Translations under genes and position numbers: made by a program
Notes under the pieces: generated by a model
The model's database searches: none
Told to the model about the DNA's origin: nothing
The model's input: the letters and a program-made list of their open reading frames with translations, nothing else
Assembly: GCA_003049485.1 (NCBI GenBank)
Contig: PYST01000115.1
Coordinates: 42,564-106,563 of the forward strand
Length of the DNA stretch: 64,000 bases
Source: Ophioceras dolichostomum
Lineage: Eukaryota; Ascomycota; Sordariomycetes; Magnaporthales; Ophioceraceae
Reading direction: 5' to 3'
Part shown: one piece after another, positions 43,960 to 55,787 of the stretch
How the letters are laid out: each line of letters begins with the position of its first letter
Position numbering within the stretch: the first letter of the stretch is position 1

Positions 43960-44580
43960 TCAGTACAGAGCCAAGACGGCAATGCCGACAGCAGCGGCTC
44001 CCATGGCGCCCTTGACGGCCGGAGGCGCGTTCGCGATGGCCGCGCTCCTGTGCGTCGCGGACACCTTGGTGATATCGGCGGCCAGCGCCGACGAGGCGTT
44101 CAGCACGTCCGTCTCCGTCGGCCTGTTGGCGAAGGCGATGCAGAGCTGGCCGAGGGTCTTGGCGACGTCTGTTTGGTTTTAAACCGACTATTGTTAGTAT
44201 GTAGTAGGTACGTACCTAGGTAGTAGTCTAGCTAGGCTGTTGTGGCGCGTCTTGATTCTCCTCCCAGTGGTACAGGAAGGGGCAAGAGGGGTAGACTGAG
44301 GAGAACAAGAAGGGCCAGGAGAAGAGAGAAGAGAGAGGAGTTGTTTTCACGTACTGGCTGACTCCAAGAGACTGCAAGAGTCGCACTTCGTGGCGGCCTC
44401 GGTGATGATGCTGGGGTTGTTGCAGACGCACTTGAAGTCGGTGGGCGAGCAGTTGTGGTTGACGGCCGCATTGTTGTAGCACAAGATGGCGCACTCCGGG
44501 ATGCTGTTGACGACGTCGAGGACCTCGCCTGCCGAGGCCAGCCCGGCGATGAGGGAGAAGGCGAAGAGCTTGAACTGCAT
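43960..44580 (-). CDS. CFEM-domain GPI-anchored cell-surface protein
   Basis: Two exons (44580-44355 and 44168-43960) join at phase 1 into 144 residues. A signal peptide (MQFKLFAFSLIAGLASA) precedes one CFEM domain with all eight cysteines in order: CAILC, then NHNC, then FKCVC, then TKCDSC, and QLC in exon 2. After a short Ala/Ser/Thr-rich stretch, the C-terminus is a hydrophobic GPI-type tail (GAMGAAAVGIAVLALY). CFEM proteins sit in the fungal cell wall or plasma membrane; some bind heme or take part in virulence or surface sensing. The intron has a perfect GTACGT donor. Upstream, at about 44757-44775, an AT-rich element reads GATAAATACTCC on the gene strand, possibly a TATA-like core. Confidence in the domain is high; the specific role is unknown. 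Confidence 0.93.
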
Positions 44581-47500
44581 CTTGAGATGTCGTTGAAGGG
44601 GTGGAGTATCCGTAGAGTGGTAAAGGAGGGGTTGAGTGGTGATGGGTTGGGTGTGCTAGTAGGTTGTTGGAAGGCTTGAGTTGTAGATGATGAGGATAGT
44701 GTCTGTTCTGTCTGTCTTCTCTCTCCGGACTTGCCACTCGAATGTGGGCAGGAGAAGGAGTATTTATCTGCGCCGCCATCTCTCTCGTCCTTGGCTGATG
44801 TCGAAACCTGCCTCCCCTGTAGTACCTCTTCCCCGGGTGGTAGGATCAACATGCACCAACGTGTCTCACAGAAGCGGAGGCGGTGGTAAGAACCCAAGAT
44901 CCTTACCGTCTCTCTGTGTCGGTGTGCCTGCCCGGTGAAAAAGATCGGATATGAATTCCATACATAGGTACTAAGTCGGTACTCTGTACAGAGGAGGGGT
45001 TCTCCAGCGCACAGGAGAAGAGCCTCCTCTGCGGCCGTCACGGAGACGCATACCTACAAGGGGCAAGGGAACACGCCCCGTAACTGTTTGCACACATTCG
45101 AGTGGCGCATCGGATGGCGGCGTAGGATGGGTTTCATCATCCACAGCCTTACCGGGAGAGCTCGGTCCGCAAAGGGGGGGAGGGGGATTTCTTGATAGTT
45201 TGGATTGGTTCAATAGGCAGGAGAGAGGCCCAGTTTGCCGAACCCTGCCCTTTCCTGTGCCACTGCCAAGTGGCAGGAGTTATGATGATGGACCAGGAAC
45301 TCCAGGAACTCCAGGAGAGACTTACAAGCAGGGGCTGGGTGATATCTGCCAGCGCAGCTCCCCCATGTCCACTGTGCTGACATACCCCGTTTTGAAGCGG
45401 CACCGAAGGCTGTCACTATGGACAAGTCTCCTTGGCTCCTGGGTTCGCATACATTTGCCTAGGGCAAGGCTGAACTGAACGTCGGGGGCATGGCCAGGAT
45501 GTGAGGCTTGCATCGGAGATTCCCCGGCCATATCCGCACAGGTACGGACACAGACAGACAGGCACAGAAACGGGAGCCACTCGGCTGGCCAACAAGTCCC
45601 TGGTTTCTGTGTGGGCAGAAAGAGCACTGCCTCTGGTGACAGGGGTGGTACAGGTGCAGAAAACCGTGATCACACCGCAACCCGGACCGAACCACGAACG
45701 ACAGAGAGCAGAATGGATGCGACAGATGAAGTGACAAAGCCTGGAATTTTTTCTCGTCGGGAGAGCATAGCTAACGGATAGCCGCATGTTTCGTCTCGCG
45801 TCGCTACGTGAGGTGTTGTAGCGGACGGACGAACCTGTGCAACTTCGCCGGTGGTTCGACGACACCGGTTTGCTTCGCCGCGCCGCATGATGGAAGCTTC
45901 GAGTGAGGCACGGCGATGCCCATACCATACCATAACATAACATCCATGCCATCCCGTCCGGCGAGGAGAGGGAAGGGCAGTTGAACATGAACATGAGCCC
46001 CCTTCACGGATGACGATCGATTTTCGTCGGTATGTGTCCGCCATTCAGGAAATGCGACTCCCAAAAAAAAGGTTCGGCTTTTCGGCAGGAGTTGTTTGAG
46101 AGCGGATTTAAGAACACATCAAGGGCGATCATCAACAGAGGAACGCACTTGATGCTCCATCGCTCTAAAGGAGCACCGGTGAGATTTTGCCCAAAAGCGT
46201 TGAAGCAAGGAAGAAAGCATCATGATGAGACGGAAAGCTGTGGAGAGGAAATTTGACAGGGCAAGCCGGGAGGGGCAAACGAAGTAGAAGGAGCAAAAAA
46301 CGCCCGACGAGGGAAAATCTGCAGAACAGACGAACCCCAGGCGCGCCCTCAGCCTCCCCCGCAGGCGTCTGGTGCTTGCGGCGGCTCAATTTTTAGAACT
46401 TAGCGACCCTGCTGCCAGCTTTCGGCAGGAGGTTGTGATGTTTCATGCTCAGGATGGGGGCCCTGCAGTGGGGGTGTGCGGGCGATTCCTACCACGCCAC
46501 CACCAGACGCTTGCTGCCCGAACCCTTGGAACATGGAAGCTCGGAAGCCCTTTGGAAGCTAGCTAGCTAGCCCTGTATATAAGTAATTCAGGGCTCGCTC
46601 TCAATCCGACGACGTCGGACTTTTTGCTACACTTCCCTCTCCTTTCTGTCCGGGCATGGCCGCCGCCCGCATGCATGCATGCATGCTTCAAAATTCGGCC
46701 GAATTGACTACCAGCTGCCAACGGCGCGGAGAAAGAAGGGGAAAATAAACACGAAAGAACATCACATCGCAAGCGGACGATGCGGTCGTAACTCTCTGTG
46801 CTATGTCAATTTTGCACCGCCTTCCCTCTCAGCTGCCCGTCGGGTTGGAGAAAATGCAAAGTCATTGAAGCAGGTACGGTTGTGAGGTATCTGGGAAATT
46901 GAGTCGACGCGTCCTGAAGTCACACCGGTCAACCTCCGCCTGCCTCTCTGCCTCTGCTGCTGCCTGTTTGTGGATGTGCTCGTGTCCGCGTGTGTGTGCC
47001 ATCATCAACCGGGCACTCACCCAAAATGCCTTCCGAAGGTGTCGAGCGGGCCTTCTGTCCTGCGCTTGCAAGACTTATTGACACTTTTCGCAAGAGCTGT
47101 GGTCGGGCGAAGTCAAGGCAGGCCCCTCCCGACGGCTTCCCTCCCGCTTGGCTGGACCTGCCTGCTCTCTAGGGTTTGCTCACTCTTGCCGTTGAACAAA
47201 TTCGAGACGCCCCTTCCCTTGGCCCCTCCCAACAGGAAAGAAAGAAAGAAAAAAAGAAAGAAAGAAAGCGGGAGAGAAGACAAAGATGAGTCTGCACAGT
47301 ACATGAAGGACAACACCAGTGAACGTTCTCGCCTGCTATTTCCTTTTTGGTCGCGCTTGTTTCTGGCCTGACCCCTGCCTACTCCTTTTTGCCCTCAGAG
47401 GAGTTGCAGCAGCGCGATTTCCTGCCCCTGGACAGTTGCCATCGTCTTGTCCAGGTCCTTTTTAACCCGATCCCTCCCCCGTCGCCTTGCTCCCCGCCCG

Positions 47501-48530
47501 TGGAATTACCCACCAGGTCTCGTCCCTACCTGCCCCGGAACCATTTATAACCTTCTCCGGGGACATTTCGAGACCGATTTCCCGGCGTTCTTGCTGGCGG
47601 TGGGTGCCGACTGGGAGCACCTAAGGCAGGAGTGTCAGGTACCTACCACCGTTACATACAAGGCGCCCTGACCCTGGCCGTTGCTCTTGAGGGGTGCTGG
47701 GCACATGGATAGCTTTCCCTTCTTTCCCGTTTACTGGGAGGATATCTTTCTACACAGCATCCTACTAGTGTGGAGATGGTGGCTAAATGAAAGTAGGAAG
47801 GTTTCTCTCTAAATGAATGGAAGCAACCACGACTTGTGAGGTCGTCTCGGAGGAGAGGCGCGAGTCGGGTTCATCATCTTCCGACCACACACGCACGAAG
47901 TGACGATAGGAGGTTTGATGTACTGTGCGTGCTTCTTGCTAGGCCCGATTGGAAACCTCGAATAGGTGCCCCGGGAGTACGTAGTGACCTCGAAGAATCG
48001 GTGGCGGCGCCAGACTCGCCGGGTGTAATCTTCCTATTTCTTAGTACAGGCTACCACCTAAGAAGAGCCTATGGAATCCTAAGAGCTTCGATGCCTTCTC
48101 CCAGCGCTCAACGACGGAAACATGCGGAGGATGTGCAGGTGCGCCTCTGGCCATGGCTTTTTAAAACTCTGCCGAAATAAATATCGCAGGGACTCTTCTA
48201 TGTAACAGCAAGGCAAATAAATTGTATGCCTTGATGATGGTGGGTATCACAGTAAAACAGACAACGGAGGGTAGGAGAGAAGAGATAAGGGACAAGAATC
48301 TAAGAGAAAGAAGGAATTATGCTGCAGGCAGATATAGAAAAAGAAAACAACAGAACTGTACAGCACCTGGTGTGCGGCTGCTCAAGCAGTCGGTCCCAGT
48401 AGACCTCCGCCAACATCGTTGTCACAAATCTCAGAAAGAACAATTGACCTCCATCCTTACTCCGCTGATGCACCTGAGTAATTCACCGCTGTATCCGACG
48501 ACACGCCGAGATCGCGCGTCGGTCAATCAA
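44581..48530. other. Longest gene-free interval of the window (3.9 kb)
   Basis: I see no recognisable gene. It contains a GCAT palindromic repeat at 46669-46686, a GAAAGAAAG run near 47237-47268, and several stretches with GC-rich then AT-rich changes. Open frames at 45416-46064 (minus) and 46970-47371 (plus) have no family features. The left end includes the CFEM promoter; the right end is the BRF1 3' flank. Confidence 0.45.
46669..46686. repeat. (GCAT)n palindromic tetranucleotide repeat
   Basis: Four tandem GCAT units, each self-complementary, with an NsiI-like ATGCAT core. Simple repeat only. Confidence 0.9.
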
Positions 48531-50801
48531 TCAATCGTTCGCAAAGGGATCAATCTCCGGCTCGGCATCGTCGTCGTAGTCCAGAGCCTCCTCGTAATCG
48601 TCCTCATCATCATCATCATCGTCGTCCATCTCGACGTCATGCGCACGGTTAGCCGCGACGGCAACGGCCTTGGGAGCAGCAGTGGTAGAAGCTCCGGTAC
48701 GCGATGATGACTGCTGCTGCTGCGGCATGTCACCGTCATCCTCATCATCCTCACCATCACTACCAAGCTGGCTCTCGGTAGGAGCTACGCTGGTCTGTCG
48801 ACTGGTCGCGAGACTGCCGCCCTCGGAGCCGAGCCCCCCGATGCTGAACAGCGTGTTGATAGCACTGTAGTCAATGCGCTTGGAGAATTGGCGGCGCTCG
48901 CACATGTCGACTGTCGACTGCGTGGCCGAGTCGGCCGGCGACGTCTGGCCCTCGCCGATGCGCGCCTGGCGGGCGCGCTTGCCTCTGCCTCCACCTCCGC
49001 GGCCCTTGGAGGCCCTTGGATTCGCCTCGGCCATGCGCCTCTTGAACTCCTTCTCTTGCTGCTTGAGCAGCCAGTCCTTGTTCTGGTTGACCCAGAGCTG
49101 CATCTTTATCTCGGCCTCCTCCGGACTGAGCAGGCAGTTGTGCACCTCGTCGTCGTCCTCGAACTCGTCCGCGGCGACCGTCGGGTTGTCGAGCGGGGAG
49201 ATGTTGGTGTTGTCGATGCCGAAGTGGAGCAGCTTCAGCGACGCGAGCTCCTGGGCGTTGGCTATGCGCAGGGCGCCCTCCGTGGTGGACGGGTTCATCA
49301 TGTTCTCCGTGATCTCCGCCTCGAGCAGTTCCTGGTCCTCGATCCACTCCTCATTGAGGACGGGCTTCTCGATCTTGGGCTGCTTGCGGCAGCTGGAGCC
49401 CTGCGGATACTTCTTACGCTTCTTGAAGGGATTGGACGATCCGATGCCGGGTACGGCGCCATCCCCGAAGGCTAAGGCGAGCTCGTCGAGATGCTGGTCG
49501 TCCGAGCCTAGCTCCGAGAAATTCCCCTCGGCATCCACGGGCACTGACACGCCTGAGCTCATTGCGGTGGCGGTCGAAGTGGCGGTCGCAGTGGCGCGAG
49601 AAGCTGGGACTTGTGGGATAGCGAAGCCATCGGCGTCGACCCTGCGCTCCTCTCCGCCATCGTCGTCCTGATCTCGCTTTCGCTTGGCGTTGGCGCGCTT
49701 CTGCTTGAGCAAGTTTTGGTACTCCTCGCTCTTCTTGTAGAACGCAGGGGGGTCCATCTGGTCGTAGAGGAAGTCTTTGACGAGGAAGTCCTCGACGCTC
49801 AGTTTTGCGGAAGGGAGGACTGCGAACTCGTCGAGGCGCTGCTGGAGGGTGTGCATGGTCACCTTGGCGATGAAGGCCAGCTCTCGGGGCATTCGCCGGA
49901 AGTTGTGCATCCGGGCCGCCATGATAAGGCAGGCTCCACAGATGCCAGACGGACGGCGGCCCATGACGATCCAGTCTCGGTCCATGCGCTGCACCAGCCG
50001 GATGGCCGTCTCGGCCACCTTGTTGGTGAGCTCGCCGAACTCGAGGCGGGCGGCGAAGCGGAAGATCAGGTCCTCGGCGAAGACGGGCTGGTAGAGGCCG
50101 ACGCCGACCGACTTGGTAAACATCTTGTACATGCGTCCTAGGTGGAAGACGTCGTGCTTGACCAGGTCGGCGAGGTCGATCAGCATGATCTTGCACATGT
50201 TCTCGTCTTTGCGGCAGGCCGCGTATAGGCACATGGCGGCAACCAGGTGGGAGGGGCGGCCCTGCGTGAAGCCGCCGTTGCTGGCTAGCTTGTAGAGCTG
50301 GAACGCGCCGTTGATGGTCCGCTCCGGGAGGTTGAGCTGGTGGGCGAAGCCGGCGATGTGGTTCCGAGCCTCGCGTAGGGCCTTCTCGCGGGCCTCGAGC
50401 GAGGTGTTAGTGCCTGCGATTCGCCGGCCGCCTTGGGTGCCGGACATGCGGGCGACCCCCTGGTCGGGGCCGATGTAGCTCCCCTGGACGACGGCGGCTC
50501 CCTGGGCCGTCTCGCCGAACTGGATCTCGGCCACGATGTTGCTGTCATCGGCGACTCGGCCGCAGGATCGACACGTGCCGTCGACAACATTGGGGTTCTT
50601 GCAGTTCTTGTTGGGACATTGAGGTTTGAATTTGTCCTTGGGGATTGTGGGTGGTGGGGTTGATGCCGCCGATGGAGTGCTGCTCCGGGATGCGGCGGCC
50701 AGCTGTTGCCTCCTCCATTCTTGGTCTTGGATCGCCTTGATGGGGTTGATCCGCGTACCAACTCTGGGCTTGGCACGCGAGCCTTTCGGGCCAGGAGCCA
50801 T
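48531..50801 (-). CDS. brf1: BRF1, TFIIIB subunit of RNA polymerase III
   Basis: The frame encodes 756 residues with no intron. A basic N-terminal extension of about 60 residues (MAPGPKGSRAKPRVGTRINP) precedes the TFIIB-type zinc ribbon (PQCPNKNCKNPNVVDGTCRS, then CGRVADDSNIV). Two cyclin-fold repeats follow (EKALREARNHIAGFAHQLNL, GGFTQGRPSHLVAAMCLYAA, DEFAVLPSAKLSVEDFLVKD). The BRF1-specific block is in the C-terminal half (EEWIEDQELLEAEITENMMN, NCLLSPEEAEIKMQLWVNQN), the TBP-binding homology region. A very acidic C-terminus ends DDDAEPEIDPFAND. BRF1 recruits TBP and Pol III at tRNA and 5S genes. The frame is open upstream to 50990, but that part (MEARPPTTLLPSLF) shows no conservation; I chose MAPGPKG because a basic start just before the ribbon is the more plausible one. 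Confidence 0.94.
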   Translation of the reverse strand: MAPGPKGSRAKPRVGTRINPIKAIQDQEWRRQQLAAASRSSTPSAASTPPPTIPKDKFKPQCPNKNCKNPNVVDGTCRSCGRVADDSNIVAEIQFGETAQGAAVVQGSYIGPDQGVARMSGTQGGRRIAGTNTSLEAREKALREARNHIAGFAHQLNLPERTINGAFQLYKLASNGGFTQGRPSHLVAAMCLYAACRKDENMCKIMLIDLADLVKHDVFHLGRMYKMFTKSVGVGLYQPVFAEDLIFRFAARLEFGELTNKVAETAIRLVQRMDRDWIVMGRRPSGICGACLIMAARMHNFRRMPRELAFIAKVTMHTLQQRLDEFAVLPSAKLSVEDFLVKDFLYDQMDPPAFYKKSEEYQNLLKQKRANAKRKRDQDDDGGEERRVDADGFAIPQVPASRATATATSTATAMSSGVSVPVDAEGNFSELGSDDQHLDELALAFGDGAVPGIGSSNPFKKRKKYPQGSSCRKQPKIEKPVLNEEWIEDQELLEAEITENMMNPSTTEGALRIANAQELASLKLLHFGIDNTNISPLDNPTVAADEFEDDDEVHNCLLSPEEAEIKMQLWVNQNKDWLLKQQEKEFKRRMAEANPRASKGRGGGGRGKRARQARIGEGQTSPADSATQSTVDMCERRQFSKRIDYSAINTLFSIGGLGSEGGSLATSRQTSVAPTESQLGSDGEDDEDDGDMPQQQQSSSRTGASTTAAPKAVAVAANRAHDVEMDDDDDDDEDDYEEALDYDDDAEPEIDPFAND

Positions 50802-52295
50802 CTCGGGTTCTCTGGGTTTGCTCTGAGCGAATGCGAGAGAAGAGGAGGTTTGTGTGTGCGGAAAGAACAAAAAAAAGAGATAAGGGGATGGCAATTTGCT
50901 GACGAGGTTCTGGCAGGTGATATGCGTGATATGCTTGGCTAACGAAGCGAAGAGGGAAGGAAGGAGAGTTGTCGGTGGCCGAGCCTCCAAAGGCCAGGCC
51001 TGGCCGGGCCTGAGTCACCGGGCGTAGTCGATCAAGCTGGGGTCGCCTTGATATTGGGTCGCGGGCGAGGGCCGTACTGAGTATTAATGGAATCGCAGAT
51101 TGGGATAGGACAGGAGCAGTCCAAGGTGAGGCATGCGAGGGGTGCAAAGAGGCCAAATATGGGTTGGGGAACGAAATCGACGAGATTTTTTTCAGCGATT
51201 GTTTCGTACTTGAAGCGATTGGACCTCCCGGAAAAGTTTGGTGGGGTTGGATCTCCGTTGGTCAAGTGGGACGATGACGGAGCACGTTTTCCCACATCAC
51301 GTGATAGAATTTTGTTCCTGCCCCTCAGGCGTTGGCGGTTCGAGTCCAGTTGCTGCCGAACTTTTGAGCTGTTTTTCTTCTGCACTCGCTGCTTTGCCTC
51401 GTTATGCTCACTCCATTTTTCACGCCGCTGGTGCTATTTCCACGGCAAGGACGGGAGAAATCGTGGTCGCGACCGGAGACGGGCAATTTCATCGGCATGG
51501 TTTCCGTGGAGGAAAGGAGGCATCAGCCGGCGCACGAGGTCTTTCCTGGAAGGTATCCTCTCCAGCTGCTATTGTTCTTTCTTGTCAATAGCATTGTCTC
51601 GGTTTTCAGAGCGATCGCTGCAAAACCTTTTCTCCTTTCCTGACGGAGCATCTGGTAGTTTGTAATTCGTAGCATCTATTTCGAAATCAACAATGTTGCG
51701 CCGTTCCACTCTCAGCTTCCAGCTTGACGAGACTCGACTCCACGCCAATGCACTTTGGATCGGAAGGAGTGCATACAGTCCTTCGCGCTCTCCTGATTTG
51801 GAGTGAGAGCAAGAAAGAACGGGAGGTATTGTTCTTTCCTTCATTGCTTCTAGGCTTCCTGGGACCAGGAAGCTTCTATCTGCCCGTGGACTTCGACCAA
51901 GTCGAGCCTGACAGGGACGGTACGCAACGTGCGTCGGTCGTCGCCTGGGCCTTCCACTCGACAATGCCTTCCTTCCACTCCCTCTCCTTGGGTTCCTCCT
52001 TCATTTGGAGCTCAAATGGAGGCAGTTTGTTGTCTTTTCACTCGATCCCAACAAATCGCCTCCATCTCCTGTTATGCTCCTCTTCCTTTTCTTCCTTTGC
52101 TTCCAGGCTTCTCGCCATCCGCCATCTCAAATCCCAACTCTCGTTACTACCAGCTCAGCCAACCTACTACTTCACGTCTTTTGGTTCTTTTTGACCATCC
52201 CAAGCAATTCTTGATCCTGTATCTCTCTACAACTGCACACTGGACATTCATTCCTACGTCCAGTCTCAACCTTTCAGAGCGGCAAACCATCCATC
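50802..52295. promoter_or_regulatory. Divergent intergenic region between BRF1 and the FAR-17a-like gene
   Basis: This interval of 1.49 kb contains the promoters and leaders of both genes. A C/T-rich stretch leads into the FAR-17a-like start. No coding features are recognised; the open frames at 51087-51665 and 51724-52336 are non-conserved. Confidence 0.5.
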
Positions 52296-53456
52296 ATGGA
52301 ACGCACTCCGCTCCTCGCGGGAGGAGGAGGAGGTGATAACCTCCCAGCTCCCAATGGCGTCGAGGGGGACCACCCAATCTTCCTTCGCGCTTGTCACTCT
52401 CCGTGGCCTTGGCTGACGCAGAACGTGCTCTGCTACATCCGCGGCGGCATCTGTCTGTATCTGATCATGATTGGTGCCATGGCCATCGACTTCAAGACCG
52501 AGGACGATCGCTCGATCTGGCGCGTCTTCTTCCAGTTCTCTAGCGTCTCGGGCTTCCTCCTTCTTGTTTACCATGTCATCGTCTTCTTCTGGACCCTGGT
52601 CCACCTGCACTGGCCTGATGTCGACGACGGCTACGACAGCTTCGCCGCGGCGATCATCAAGTTCCTGTCGCCACCTGAGCAGCGCCCCCACTCCAGCAAC
52701 CGCTTCTTCTTCAGTCTGTTCTACACGGCCGCTCACGTCGCTGCGTTCATGAACACTCTGATCTATTGGGCCATCTTGGTCCCCAAGGGTCACGGGCACT
52801 TGCCTGGAGAGGATGGCAAGCCCGAGTTCCTTGCCGGTAACTCCACTCTTGTTGGGACTGCTGGATGTGAGTTTTCCACCCGATTTTCGCACTTTATCAT
52901 CCTAGTCACCATCATGACCACCGTTCGCTAACTTATGCACTTCCTTAATTCTAGTTGATCTCGCTGCGGACGGCTGGTTCAAGCCCTTCGTCATGTTTAA
53001 CCTCTACGTCATGCCCACGTTCCTTGCCCTCGCAGAGATCTGGTTCCTGAACAGCATCAAGCGTCAGGAAGTAAGTCTGGACTATTTTGCTGCTGTGCTT
53101 AGTGGTTGCATCTGCTGACTCTTCCCAGCCCGTCCCGAGCCACATCTTCGCTCTCCAGTTCCTTGCGGCTGCCTATCTCGGATGGGCTGCCATCGGCATC
53201 GTCCTCACCGGTCACGATCCGTACTTCTGGCTGAACCCCGACAAGGTCGGATCCCGAGAGGGCGTCTTTGCCTACTGCATTGGCTTCATTGCTCTTGCCC
53301 CTGGCTGTAAGTCACACAACCCCCACTGAGCCCTTCCACATCTCGCAGGCTAGGCACCAGGCTCTAACAATCCTGGGGCGCACAGTCTTCTCGTTCATGT
53401 ACGGCCTCATCGGCATGCGAGAGTCCGTCATCGAGCGCATGGGGTACGAGCAATAA
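52296..53456 (+). CDS. Multipass membrane protein, FAR-17a/AIG1-like
   Basis: Four exons (52296-52866, 52955-53070, 53129-53306, 53386-53456) join in phase to 311 residues. All donors match GTGAGT or GTAAGT. There are about six hydrophobic segments, including GGICLYLIMIGAMAID, VSGFLLLVYHVIVFFWTLVH, AAHVAAFMNTLIYWAILV, MFNLYVMPTFLALAEIW, FALQFLAAAYLGWAAIGIVL and GFIALAPGFFSFMYGLIGM. The combination of a His in AAHVAAFMNTLIYWAILVPK, the FLNSIKRQEPVPSHI link and the GMRES tail resembles fungal members of the FAR-17a/AIG1 family, some of whose animal relatives hydrolyse branched fatty-acid esters. The family is inferred from pattern memory rather than from a diagnostic residue; a generic polytopic protein remains possible. 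Confidence 0.6.
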
Positions 53457-55787
53457 GCCCGCGCAACCCTCGAGAGACACACCCGCGGTGCAGGCGACAT
53501 CACAACGTCTCGGTGATGGAGCGACAATGTCTTTCGTGAATCTCGAGGACAACAAACAAAAGCAGGGCCAGCGACATCCTCTCTGGTGACGTGATAACTG
53601 CCCCCTGAAATTTCGACCACACCCCCTTGTTCCATTTCAGCCTCAGTATTAGTTATCGGTGAGGTGGTGCCCTGGTCTCTGGTCTACCTGATAGGAAACA
53701 GCATATCGATTTGGTCGGTGCGTAAGAGTAATGTTGGTGATGGGTCTGTGGAGGGCGCACGAGTATTAGCACCTATCCTGGATTCCTTTTACCCTTGTTT
53801 TCTTTTCCTTGCCTCGTAATCTTGTTCTGCCTCTTTTCTTGTATTTTTCTTTCTTTCGCGTCCCCCCATTTTTTTGGCCGCCTTATCCCTAGTGATGGGC
53901 AGAAATAGAGAGGAAGCAAGCATCAAACAAGCATCAAGCAAGCACAAAAGTAAGTAGGCAGACAGATGGACACGTCCTCAGGCGACGCAACAGTTATATA
54001 GACCTAAAAATTGATATTTTCTTGACAGTCGTCGTCATTTCTGTCGCCATCATCACCGAGGCTAAGTACATGTGAAATATTGGATTCTACACTGCCCGCT
54101 TGGGGACCCGTTCCATAGGCGCCTTTCACTGTCTTTCACATCATCACGAGATGCGTTACCCCAAATGGTACCCCGCGGTGCTGTATTTGGAGGTCTTGGG
54201 CTTGGGAGCTTGTGAGGCGATCAGAGAGTGAGACACACCCCGTCCCTCCCTGGCACTACCGCCAAGGCGCTATCTTTCCAACCAGATGGATCCGACCAAC
54301 GAAATCCCTGCAAGGCGGGGACTGGCCTGCAGCACAACATCTCGAATCACAGCTCGAATTCCAGCTTCACATGCATTCACGCCAGGCACCTGTGCAGCCT
54401 GACCAACTGTGAGTTTGGACCGTTTAACCCTTCAGGCATCAAAGTGGTGCGACGCCGTTACTGGAGCGCGGGCGGCGCCCGTGCCGTGTTCAAGTTGACC
54501 AGCAGCTCCAGCACTTCAAGGCTATGCATGCGCTCTCATGTAGGGCAATCCTTGGAAACCGGGCATTAATGCTTCATCTCAATTGGTCCAATTGGTCCGA
54601 AAGAGCTGGGATGGCATCTCCGACTGTCTCAATTCGCCACAGCTTTGCACTGGGTTTGCTTCCTTCAGCTTCCGTGGGCTTCCTTGTTTGGTCACGCTAA
54701 ACCGAGCAATAGCTGAAAGAGGGGAACGCTGGCCAGCCGTCCTTCCAGCCGCCTCGATGCTCTCTGGCGAATTCGAGGCGCCCACGTGGTCAACCGGTGG
54801 CTGCGCAACTAGAGCATGCCTGAAGCATTGAAGAGGGAGGGAACCAAAGGGGAGATGATTGAAGAAATCCAAAGCGTTTGGCGCCCGCGCAACTGTTTTT
54901 CTCTCGTCGCCATTGGAAACCCGTGGGTGTTGTCAAGTGACCCCAGCCAGATGCCACGCACTGTAACTCTGCCTGGCGGTGTCGCGTCGTCAACAATGTT
55001 CACGATGCGCAATGTCGTGCTGCCGACGTGTCCGCCCACGCACATACCTGACATGCCGCTTTGTTGATGCCCTATTCTAGGCAGACTGACCATCCGGGCT
55101 AGGCGCCCAATGCCGCCTCCCCGGCAGAGTCATCGTCAACTGATGAGGCGAGCGTCGGCAGGGCAGCAAATCAATCAGGATGTTTCGGCTATCGCCCCCA
55201 CAATCGCTGGAAACACCTGGCACAGGCACAGACACAGCACCAAAATGCACCGAATGCAACCACATCATCAGTGGGTCCTGAGCGAATCCCAGCAGGTTCC
55301 TGGCACAGCACAGCCTCCCCTGGTTTGCCGTCCCAACCCCGCGTCAGTATAAATATATCTCCAACCCCCAGCCGCAGACGCGTTCCCCTCACGCTTTTCC
55401 CTCTCTTCCTCCCCTTACTCACAAACAAAACGGGTCGCAAAGGTACTAACATAGGAATATCCCCAGCCGTTCGTTCAATTCCCCCCCTTCTGGAGATATT
55501 CTGCCCGGGCCCCAAGTCAATCATTCTTTGTGCGTCACCTTCCGCTCTTTTCGCATCTTTGGCTTTTTAGCAAACTTTTTCGCTCTTTCCGTCGCTCTCT
55601 TGGTAAAATTTACAAAAGAACAACGAGCCGGAGCACGACCGACATCGCGTGAGGCCGGGGCCTCGTCCCCTTACTCCCCCGACCGGTCTTCCGGTTCCTT
55701 CCATCCCGCTCGTCTCGAGCCCGATTGCCAACTCTTCCCGACGCAACCCCCGATAACCCGCTACGAAACCCTTTCTTCACCCCGAAG
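53457..55787. other. Intergenic region upstream of the BTB gene
   Basis: The first part is the 3' flank of the membrane protein gene. T-rich patches occur at 53790-53875, and CAAGCAAGCA-type repeats near 53915-53950. From about 55330 to 55787 the sequence is C/T-rich with a TATAAATA near 55349-55356, which may be the core promoter of the BTB gene. No gene is recognised. Confidence 0.5.
55349..55356 (+). promoter_or_regulatory. TATAAATA box candidate for the BTB gene
   Basis: TATAAATA occurs about 430 bp upstream of the BTB start, with a long C/T-rich leader between. Position and strand fit a core promoter, but such strings are common by chance. Confidence 0.35.

Noticed and set aside
47237..47268. 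GAAAG repeat considered as a regulatory array
   Set aside because: Simple purine repeat with no distinctive spacing.
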